From a bacterium ADurb.Bin374 (lineage in GTDB: Bacteria; Riflebacteria; Ozemobacteria; Ozemobacterales; Ozemobacteraceae): 7,121 bases of DNA. The DNA lies in the NCBI GenBank assembly GCA_002068715.1, contig MWAR01000605.1, forward strand, positions 1-7,121, read 5' to 3'. Shown here one piece after another: positions 1 to 4,643 of this stretch. Each line of letters opens with the position of its first letter. Position 1 is the stretch's first letter. The position numbers and the translations under genes are program-made. The notes beneath the pieces are model-generated. The model was not told the origin of the DNA. It did not search any database and saw only the letters and a list, made by a program, of their open reading frames with translations.

Positions 1-110
1 TACGCAAGCTGGTACGGACCGCCGTGGACGAGAACAAGTCGGCAATCATCGCGGTTGCTAACGCTTACGCAAAGCGCATGGTGGCCGAGGCCGAGAAGGC
101 ACTCAGGTGA
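1..110 (+). CDS. 3' end of an integron cassette gene, product unknown (5' partial)
   Basis: An open frame enters from the left edge (first full codon at base 3) and stops at TGA 108-110, giving 35 visible residues. The tail is charged and alanine-rich, begins RKLVRTAVDENKSA and ends VAEAEKALR, so it is probably helical. I do not recognise a family from so short a piece. The stop lies one base before the reverse core of the attC site at 112-189, the spacing usual for a cassette gene and its recombination site, so I read it as the end of the preceding cassette. It could also be any gene that happens to end there; the frame has no start inside the window. Confidence 0.55.
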   Translation, partial: RKLVRTAVDENKSAIIAVANAYAKRMVAEAEKALR

Positions 111-111
111 T

Positions 112-189
112 GGCTAACAGGGGGGTAGACCCCGAATATGAATCACATGGGCCCCGCGAAGCGGGTTCGGCTTGAATGAATTGTTAGGT
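112..189 (+). other. attC: attC recombination site (59-base element) of the preceding cassette
   Basis: The right half is a textbook attC arm: CGGCTTGAATGAATT (167-181), then the core site GTTAGGT (183-189), which fits GTTRRRY. A stem of CCCGC (153-157) and GCGGG (161-165) around a GAA loop sits just before it. The left end is assigned at GGCTAAC (112-118), one mismatch from RYYYAAC. The left arm does not pair well with the right arm beyond that and holds a separate GGGG-TAGA-CCCC mini-hairpin (122-133), so the left half is divergent. IntI-type integrases cut between G183 and T184. No integrase gene is in the window. Confidence 0.75.
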
Positions 190-211
190 GCCAGAACAGT
201 AGGAGAACGAG

Positions 212-415
212 ATGAACGTATCTGAATTGATCGAATTTCTGAAAACGCAGCAACAAGACCTTCCCGTTGCCTTCAAGTGCTACAGCGAGGCGGCTGTTCT
301 GGAAGCGGACGAGATCAAAATTGTGGAAGCCTGCGAACCGAGGGAGGACGGATGGGTTGGAAGCCGCAGGCCCGATAAGCCGGCGATCCAATACCTGATG
401 TTTCCGGGCAACTGA
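212..415 (+). CDS. Small cassette-encoded protein, function unknown (67 aa)
   Basis: This 67-residue acidic protein starts at ATG 212, with a good ribosome site AGGAGA (201-206) five bases upstream. It begins MNVSELIEFLKTQQQDLPV and ends AIQYLMFPGN. From memory, the start resembles a widespread set of small uncharacterised proteins that open with a 'SELIEKLK-(x)n-DLPV' helix-strand unit and end on a hydrophobic strand; I cannot name a function. There is no signal peptide, membrane segment or metal motif. The ORF fills almost all the space between two attC-type sites, with its stop only two bases before the second, which marks it as cassette cargo. Such genes often rely on an upstream integron promoter, and I see no clear promoter of its own. 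Confidence 0.75.
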   Translation: MNVSELIEFLKTQQQDLPVAFKCYSEAAVLEADEIKIVEACEPREDGWVGSRRPDKPAIQYLMFPGN

Positions 416-417
416 TT

Positions 418-498
418 GGCACCTAACACCTGAGTTAAGCCGCTGCACGGGCGGTGAAACTGGAAAGAACGAAACCGCTGACCCCGTGCGCTTGGCTT
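418..498 (+). other. attC: attC-like site with a degenerate right core
   Basis: The left side is canonical: ACCTAAC (421-427, fits RYYYAAC) followed by ACCTGAGTTAAGCC. A long imperfect palindrome follows: AAGCC (437-441) pairs with GGCTT (494-498), GCACGGG (445-451) with CCCGTGC (483-489), and GCGGT (451-455) with ACCGC (474-478), sharing one base at 451. This is the folded single-strand shape read by integron integrases. After GGCTT the expected GTTRRRY core is missing; the bases read TCTCCATTATCC instead. The site may be decayed, or the array may have been cut and rejoined here. Confidence 0.65.
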
Positions 499-524
499 TC
501 TCCATTATCCAATAGAGGATCGCA

Positions 525-941
525 ATGACCATATTTGACAATACATCAAAACTCCGTGAAATCAAAAACGCTACGCCCAAGCAGTTGCGTGAAGAGTTTG
601 ATAAACACGTCACTTTCATACAACAGCAAGACAGCGAAAACCTCGATTTCGCCTTGATGATTACCGGCCATAACAAAGGAAACGACGGCATTCATACGTA
701 CTCAATGCTCGGTGGTCCGTCAGACACCATTGCCGCTGTAGTCATGCAACTGATGGATGAATTGGTTAGCCGCGATCCAAGCCTCGCCTTATTCTTCTTC
801 GGAAGCTTCATACAGCGCATGAAAAAGTCTCTTAGCAATGCCGCCCAGGCTGCTGATGACAACCAAGACATCGAGACACAGACCAAGGACCTGATCGACA
901 AGCTGCGGGGCGGCACGCCACCGAAAGGGAACATCCACTAA
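525..941 (+). CDS. Hypothetical protein in the cassette region (138 aa)
   Basis: The 138-residue protein starts at ATG 525 behind AGAGGA (514-519), a good ribosome site at about five bases spacing. It has a charged N-terminal helix (LREIKNATPKQLREEFDKH) and a central stretch of about 40 residues around ITGHNKGNDGIHTYSMLGG. A hydrophobic helix (residues ~68-98, including SLALFFFGSFIQRM) and a polar, disordered-looking tail ending GGTPPKGNIH follow. I recognise no family. The hydrophobic part is probably a buried helix, since charged residues flank it closely and no signal peptide is present. Its base composition is poorer in G+C than the genes to the right, consistent with acquired DNA. It lies right after a cassette site, but no attC follows its stop, so membership of the cassette array is likely but unproven. 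Confidence 0.65.
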   Translation: MTIFDNTSKLREIKNATPKQLREEFDKHVTFIQQQDSENLDFALMITGHNKGNDGIHTYSMLGGPSDTIAAVVMQLMDELVSRDPSLALFFFGSFIQRMKKSLSNAAQAADDNQDIETQTKDLIDKLRGGTPPKGNIH

Positions 942-1008
942 TAACTACGGTCAGCGGCATCATGCAAGCCAACACGCCACCCACCCACAACAATGAGGTA
1001 AAACACTA

Positions 1009-1170
1009 ATGGGCCTCCGCCTGTATCAGATCACCGACACTGCGTCGAAGAAGCCCATCGAGGGCTTGTACTTCCCCGACAAGAAGCTGGCAAAGGCCAA
1101 GCGTCGGGAACTCAACGGTGCCGACGAAACCACGACACCGTCGGGCGGAATGAGGGTATCGGCCTTGTGA
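1009..1170 (+). CDS. Small ORF, probably truncated at its 3' end by a rearrangement (53 aa)
   Basis: ATG 1009 is preceded by GAGGT (995-999), a reasonable ribosome site. The frame encodes 53 residues: MGLRLYQITDTASKKP, then IEGLYFPDKKLAKAKRRELNG, then a short tail, stopping at TGA 1168-1170. The first ~38 residues read like a compact strand-strand-helix protein of the kind found in phages and cassettes ('...GLYFPDKKLAKAKRxELNG'); this is a recollection of style and not a named family. The tail from about residue 40 is antisense to conserved-looking codons of the glycosidase gene, so the genuine gene probably once continued differently. The ORF is convergent with the glycosidase ORF and overlaps it by 145 bases (1026-1170). 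Confidence 0.45.
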   Translation: MGLRLYQITDTASKKPIEGLYFPDKKLAKAKRRELNGADETTTPSGGMRVSAL

Positions 1171-2240
1171 ATGCCTATGACACGGCCCTTGATCAGGGCA
1201 AGTTCGACCCCGTCTTCATCCGTCAGGGTGCTGCGAGCATACTCCGGGGTATACACCACGAGCTGGTTGCCGCTCCGAGGCTGATTGACGGCATCGATCG
1301 TCACGGAGCGCTCGCCGACCCTGAGGGTGCCGGAAAAATCCGGATTGCCGAACAGGGGCTGGCCGGAGCGGGCAAGACCGAAGACCGATCGCGAGTAGAG
1401 AGGCGAGCTGATCAGGCGCCTGTCGATGATCAGGGTTCCGATCGGATCGCCATTTTGGGTGAAATAGGCTGCATTGATACCGGCAATTGCCTTGTAACGT
1501 TTCGCCATGGAAGAAAGGATCTCCTTCTGGCAGATCCCTTCATTTGCAAGAACAGGAAAGATAGCGAGATTCTTCGCGAGCGGATCGACCCTCAGGATGT
1601 GTGCGTCGGCCGGGCCGGTTTTCGTGGAAGGGCGATCGGTGTAATACGTCACTCCTGGCGCCAGCAGGTCGCCAGCCGCGAGGGGGAACTCGCCTTCCGC
1701 AGTGCGGAAAAGAATCGTCAGGCGCGGAAGCCCGGCCGTGCCCGTGGCAAGTATGGGATCACCGAAAGCGCCCTTCCCCCCAAAGACGAGTTCGGTATAG
1801 GTGGGGGCGCTGAAGTATCTGAACGATTCGAACAGGGCCGAAATACCGCGTTCCGTTTCCGGAGCGATCGGCGTCAGAGGAGGAGAAACACGCACGCGAA
1901 GCAGTTTTCCGAGTCTTGTCGGCACCTGAAAGATTATGGGACCGGAAAAATCGAAATCCAGGGCCTGGTATGGCTCGTCGGCCCGGTGCGTCACGTTCAG
2001 GATGGTCACAGGCTTCCTGAGCGGCTTCTCCTCTTGCGGCACGGCAGTAGGCTTCGGGGTTTTCATGCCCCGCTCCGCTCCTTCGAGGGGAACCGCTTCG
2101 GATGCGATGGGAGCCATGGCGACGACGACGGCTTTCTCAGCCGTTCCCGATCTCTTGGCCTCATCTTCCGAGACAGCCCCAACCAGGAACAATTGCCCGA
2201 GAAGCAACAGTCCCATGAACAGCTTGAGGGAGTCTTTCAC
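1026..2240 (-). CDS. Exported phosphodiester glycosidase-type (NAGPA/DUF2233) protein, C-terminally truncated
   Basis: Numbered from a possible GTG at 2249, the frame is 407 residues. I prefer GTG 2240, giving 404 residues, because a G-rich ribosome site (minus 2256-2249) sits about eight bases before it but directly abuts the other start. A signal peptide (MKDSLKLFMGLLLLGQLFLVGAV) is followed by a low-complexity linker. An AMIN-like beta domain spans ~80-185 (VTILNVTHRADEPYQALDFDF onward). From ~195 there is the N-terminal half of a phosphodiester glycosidase domain: LAPGVTYYTDRP, HILRVDP, AGINAAYFTQNGDPIG, LIIDRRLISSP. The family continues for 100 residues or more, including a glycine-rich DGGGS-type active-site stretch, which is absent. 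The last ~32 residues are antisense to the cassette-side ORF and are probably foreign. The protein should act in the envelope on glycan phosphodiesters, but this copy is probably inactive. Confidence 0.7.
   Translation of the reverse strand: MKDSLKLFMGLLLLGQLFLVGAVSEDEAKRSGTAEKAVVVAMAPIASEAVPLEGAERGMKTPKPTAVPQEEKPLRKPVTILNVTHRADEPYQALDFDFSGPIIFQVPTRLGKLLRVRVSPPLTPIAPETERGISALFESFRYFSAPTYTELVFGGKGAFGDPILATGTAGLPRLTILFRTAEGEFPLAAGDLLAPGVTYYTDRPSTKTGPADAHILRVDPLAKNLAIFPVLANEGICQKEILSSMAKRYKAIAGINAAYFTQNGDPIGTLIIDRRLISSPLYSRSVFGLARSGQPLFGNPDFSGTLRVGERSVTIDAVNQPRSGNQLVVYTPEYARSTLTDEDGVELALIKGRVIGIHKADTLIPPDGVVVSSAPLSSRRLAFASFLSGKYKPSMGFFDAVSVI
1118..1142. other. Probable breakpoint between cassette-type DNA and chromosomal DNA
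   Basis: Left of here the plus strand encodes a plausible small protein; right of here the minus strand encodes a plausible glycosidase domain. Each ORF carries a tail past this point that is just the antisense of the other. The glycosidase still looks family-like up to its PPDGVVVS (minus codons around 1125-1148), and the small protein looks natural up to ELNGADE (codons to 1128). No core site, attC or target duplication was found at the joint. It could be an illegitimate recombination in the organism or an assembly chimera. Confidence 0.5.
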
Positions 2241-2371
2241 CGGTCCCACCCCCTTTCGTCCGAGGATTATTCACATCAGCTATCGGCAGATTTCCTCGGG
2301 GAGGTGAGATGGAAGGATGGTCACAGATAAAAACCCTGCCCTCGATGCGCCGACGAGATCAAAGTGAAGTC

Positions 2372-2419
2372 CGTCAAAGTATTGACGTTTGAACGTGTGA
2401 AAACGTCGTATTCTTGACG
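2372..2419. promoter_or_regulatory. Cluster of TTGACG half-sites: candidate activator binding region
   Basis: CGTCAA (2372-2377), a 4-base spacer and TTGACG (2382-2387) form a perfect inverted repeat. The overlapping pair GACGTTT (2384-2390) and AAACGTC (2401-2407) forms a second one with a 10-base spacer. Another TTGACG stands at 2414-2419, 32 bases (about three helical turns) after the first. The cluster lies roughly 90-137 bases upstream of the predicted sigma-54 start point, the usual distance for an NtrC-type enhancer. It also lies between two divergent genes, so it could serve either. TTGACG also resembles a sigma-70 -35 box, but no convincing -10 was found at 16-18 bases. Confidence 0.45.
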
Positions 2420-2482
2420 CAAAAATTCTGGGTGGATCACACCTATCGCATCAGACCGAGATTTGGCTGACCACTGGCGACT

Positions 2483-2498
2483 TGGCATGGCGGATGCT
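2483..2498 (+). promoter_or_regulatory. Sigma-54 (RpoN) -24/-12 promoter
   Basis: TGGCATG-GCGG-ATGCT matches the sigma-54 consensus TGGCACG-N4-TTGCW with two mismatches. The invariant GG (2484-2485) and GC (2496-2497) are exactly 10 bases apart. Transcription would begin near 2509, giving a ~35-base leader before the ATG at 2544. Such promoters need an AAA+ activator, and one is encoded downstream on the opposite strand. Confidence 0.75.
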
Positions 2499-2543
2499 AT
2501 ATCCAGAGTGTCCACAAGATTTGCGAAAATTCAGGAGGAGTTT

Positions 2544-3170
2544 ATGAAGAAATTCTGGATGATGGTGATGATGGCTGGTCTTTTTTCGATGAGCGTGGCG
2601 GCTTATGCCCAGCCGGCAGCGAGCGGCACCGGGGGCAAGGACGATGATACCGAGATGATCGGGCCTGCTGAGCAAGGGGCAGGGCTTCGCAAGGGCCTCA
2701 GGAATCGCGAGAAGCTGACCGCCGACCAGATCATCGAGCGGATCGGGAAGATGAAGGAAAAAATTCTCGGCCGTATCGGCGAACGTCTCGAGAAGCTTCC
2801 CGAGCGCCTCGAAAAGCTCGAGTCTCGCGCCGACCGTCTCGCCGAGCGCCGCAACAAGCGCGTGTCCGAGGGCGTCGCCAGCGGAACGGCCGATCGCTCG
2901 GCCCAGGCGAAGGAAAAGATCACCAAGCGCTACGAGGAGTTCAAGAGCCGCATCGCGAAGCGCCGTGAGCAGTTCGAACAGCGCGCCACACAGCGCCGCG
3001 AAAGGTTCGAGCAGCGGATCGCCCATCTGAGCGATGCGGACAAGGCGAAGGTCATGTCGGCATTCGAATCCACTCAAAAGGACATCACCGCCGAGATCAC
3101 GAAGATTTCTGCAGAGGTTCAGAAGAAACTCGACGAAACCTTCCAGAAAGTACTGGCCAAGTTCAACTGA
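2544..3170 (+). CDS. Secreted, highly charged alpha-helical (coiled-coil) protein, Spy/CpxP/ZraP-like in style
   Basis: The start is ATG 2544, with a strong AGGAGG (2533-2538) five bases upstream; earlier in-frame starts (TTG 2463, ATG 2487) lie before the predicted transcription start. The 208-residue product opens with a signal peptide (MKKFWMMVMMAGLFSMSVAAYA) with an AYA cleavage site before Q23. A flexible acidic linker leads to LTADQ (58-62), which fits the LTxxQ motif of the Spy/CpxP/ZraP periplasmic family. Long Arg/Lys/Glu-rich helices follow, with three 11-residue repeats phased on F133, F144 and F155. A second motif-like spot is LSDADK (162-167). There is no cysteine and only one histidine (H161), so a metal-binding role like that of ZraP is not indicated. 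A periplasmic stress or chaperone-like role is inferred. Sigma-54 control is strongly suggested by the promoter, and a terminator follows the stop. Confidence 0.7.
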   Translation: MKKFWMMVMMAGLFSMSVAAYAQPAASGTGGKDDDTEMIGPAEQGAGLRKGLRNREKLTADQIIERIGKMKEKILGRIGERLEKLPERLEKLESRADRLAERRNKRVSEGVASGTADRSAQAKEKITKRYEEFKSRIAKRREQFEQRATQRRERFEQRIAHLSDADKAKVMSAFESTQKDITAEITKISAEVQKKLDETFQKVLAKFN

Positions 3171-3198
3171 TCACGTTCGAGCCGGTATCAGCGTATCG

Positions 3199-3232
3199 CC
3201 GGGTCCGGCCAACAGGCCGGGCCCGGTTTTTT
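3199..3232 (+). terminator. Rho-independent terminator of the helical-protein gene
   Basis: CCGGGTCCGGCC (3199-3210) pairs with GGCCGGGCCCGG (3215-3226) across an AACA loop, with a single G-T mismatch, and six T follow (3227-3232). It begins 28 bases after the stop at 3170. The minus strand has no T-run on the other side, so it works as an intrinsic terminator only for plus-strand transcripts, although the convergent regulator gene ends two bases beyond it. Confidence 0.9.
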
Positions 3233-3233
3233 C

Positions 3234-4643
3234 TCAGGCATGATTGTCGTCGGACCCGGCAATGCCGAGGCGTTTCATGCGATACAGCAGGTTCGTCCTC
3301 GGAATCTTCAGTTCCTCGGCCGCCCTGCTCTTGATCCCACCAGACCGTTCGAGCGCAGCCAGGATCATGCGGCGCTCAACGGCTTCCAGCGACTCGGTCA
3401 GGCCGGAGGCCGGAGGCACGAATGCGGCTGAAGGCCGCTCATCAGGCGGAGCGGCGGTCTCCGTCGAAGCGATTCCGAAGTCCCGAGGCCCGAGGAGGTC
3501 TGATTCGGCCATGACGGCGGCGCGCTCGATGGCGTTACGGAGTTCGCGAATATTTCCTCTCCAGCGATGGGCACGCAAACCGGGAAGCATGGCTGGATCG
3601 AGCCTGAGGCCGGGCCTGCCGAATTCCCGCCTGAATTGGGACAAGAGGTGTTCAAGCAGGAGAGGAATGTCGTCGGGACGCTCCCGGAGCGGAGGCATGG
3701 TTATCCGGACGACGGCAAGCCGGTAGAGCAGATCCTCGCGAAACTCCCCACGGGCAGCCATGGCCTCCAGATCACGGTTCGTGGCCGCGACGATGCGGGT
3801 CTCGATCCTGATCGGTTTCGAACCGCCAACGCGCACGACTTCCTTCTCCTGGAGCGCCCTCAGGAGCTTCGACTGGAGTTCGAGCGGGACTTCGCCGACT
3901 TCGTCGAGAAACAGCGTGCCGTCGCGCGCCGCCTCGAATCTCCCGATCCGTTTTTCCCGGGCATCGGTGAAGGCACCCTTCTCGTGCCCGAACAGCTCCG
4001 ACTCGAACAGGGTGGCCGGGATCGAGGCGCAGTTGACGCGAACGAATGGGCCGTCGGCCCACGGCGAGAGCCCGTGGATGGCCCGGGCCGCCACTTCCTT
4101 CCCCGTGCCGGTTTCGCCGCACAGCAGGACCGTCGACGGGAACGCAGCCGCCTTTCTGATAAGGTTTTTCACGGTTTTCATCCCCTCCGACTCGCCGACC
4201 ATCGCCGCGAGGGGGTCTTCGAGTCCTTCGATCGCCCGCCACGCGTCGTTTGCACGCCTGAGCGTATCGGTCTGTTCGGCCGACCGCCGCCGTTCGGCGA
4301 CGCGCGCGATCCGGAAGGCGAACTCCTCGAGCGGCACCGGCTTGATGAGGTAATCTAGCGCGCCGAGTTTCATCGCGGCGACGGCCGTCTCGATCGTACT
4401 GAACGCGGTCATGAGGATGACCTCGGCAGGCTTCTCGGCTTCGCGGGCGGCGCGGATCACCTCGAGCCCTTCGCCATCGGGGAGCTTCAAATCGGTGATG
4501 ACGAGATCGAACGGCCGGGCGGCGATCTCGGAGCGGGCGTCGGCGAGGGTGCCGGCGGGAACGGCGGCATGCCCTTCCTGCGTGAGGAAGGTGCAGAGGC
4601 CTTTGACGAGCGACCGGTTATCGTCGACGACGAGAATGTTCAT
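3234..4643 (-). CDS. NtrC-family sigma-54-dependent response regulator
   Basis: The 469 residues give the full NtrC layout. The receiver domain (1-~118) has acidic D7/D8, phospho-acceptor D51 (VITDLKLPDG), T79 and K101. The AAA+ domain (~147-380) has Walker A GETGTGKE (176-183), Walker B GTLFLDEVG (242-250), ATNRDL (287-292), the arginine-finger region FREDLLYRL (301-309) and sensor II WRGNIRELRN (361-370). A Fis-type helix-turn-helix lies at ~418-460 (SRAAEELKIPRTNLLYRMKRLG). When phosphorylated it should oligomerise at enhancer sites and use ATP to open sigma-54 promoters. Its sigma-54 contact loop reads GAFTDA (223-228) instead of GAFTGA. The ATG overlaps the kinase stop by 4 bases, with GAGGTG 11 bases upstream. 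The nearest sigma-54 promoter, at 2483, is a likely target. Family assignment is secure; a specific name (ZraR, PilR, AtoC) is not. Confidence 0.93.
   Translation of the reverse strand: MNILVVDDNRSLVKGLCTFLTQEGHAAVPAGTLADARSEIAARPFDLVITDLKLPDGEGLEVIRAAREAEKPAEVILMTAFSTIETAVAAMKLGALDYLIKPVPLEEFAFRIARVAERRRSAEQTDTLRRANDAWRAIEGLEDPLAAMVGESEGMKTVKNLIRKAAAFPSTVLLCGETGTGKEVAARAIHGLSPWADGPFVRVNCASIPATLFESELFGHEKGAFTDAREKRIGRFEAARDGTLFLDEVGEVPLELQSKLLRALQEKEVVRVGGSKPIRIETRIVAATNRDLEAMAARGEFREDLLYRLAVVRITMPPLRERPDDIPLLLEHLLSQFRREFGRPGLRLDPAMLPGLRAHRWRGNIRELRNAIERAAVMAESDLLGPRDFGIASTETAAPPDERPSAAFVPPASGLTESLEAVERRMILAALERSGGIKSRAAEELKIPRTNLLYRMKRLGIAGSDDNHA

Larger units (their letters stand above)
184..510 (+). 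mobile_element. Integron gene cassette carrying one small ORF
   Basis: The cassette starts at the cut point within GTTAGGT (183-189). It carries a single ORF 28 bases in and ends with its own attC-like palindrome from 418. The diagnostic sign is that GTTAGGTGCC at 183-192 is a perfect reverse complement of GGCACCTAAC at 418-427. In a free circular cassette these two ends together make one complete attC. The right boundary is approximate because no GTTRRRY core follows the second palindrome. Confidence 0.6.
2241..2543. other. Divergent intergenic region between glycosidase and helical-protein genes
   Basis: This ~300-base gap holds the TTGACG half-site cluster (2372-2419) and the sigma-54 promoter (2483-2498), both oriented sensibly for the plus-strand gene. 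For the minus-strand glycosidase gene I saw no convincing promoter. Short ORFs here overlap these signals and have no credible ribosome site. No RNA gene or riboswitch-like fold was recognised. Confidence 0.6.

Noticed and set aside
143..691. Long minus-strand ORF over the cassette region
   Set aside because: It runs antisense through two genes with good ribosome sites and across both attC sites, and its translation is low-complexity and unlike a real protein.
942..1008. A third attC after the 138-aa gene
   Set aside because: No RYYYAAC/GTTRRRY pair or extended palindrome is visible in these 67 bases.
1167..2330. 387-codon plus-strand ORF opposite the glycosidase gene
   Set aside because: The minus frame has a signal peptide and recognisable domain motifs; this frame is Arg/His-rich with no motifs, typical of antisense in GC-rich DNA.
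2382..2410. Sigma-70 promoter using TTGACG as -35 box
   Set aside because: No acceptable -10 hexamer occurs at 16-18 bases on either strand; the repeat arrangement fits operator half-sites better.
2321..2515. 64-codon minus-strand ORF in the divergent intergenic region
   Set aside because: It overlaps the regulatory half-sites and the sigma-54 box, lacks a credible ribosome site and shows no protein-like pattern.
2463..2543. Longer N terminus for the helical protein (TTG 2463 or ATG 2487)
   Set aside because: Both starts lie upstream of the predicted sigma-54 transcription start (~2509), and a longer form would bury the signal peptide.
2451..3077. Minus-strand ORF with a run of five histidines opposite the helical protein
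   Set aside because: The histidines are simply the antisense of the signal-peptide Met/Val codons; the plus gene has promoter, ribosome site, signal peptide and terminator.
3199..3232. Terminator acting in both directions
   Set aside because: The stem is symmetric, but only the plus-strand side is followed by a T-run.
3567..4358. 263-codon plus-strand ORF opposite the response regulator
   Set aside because: It is the shadow of an unmistakable NtrC-family gene.
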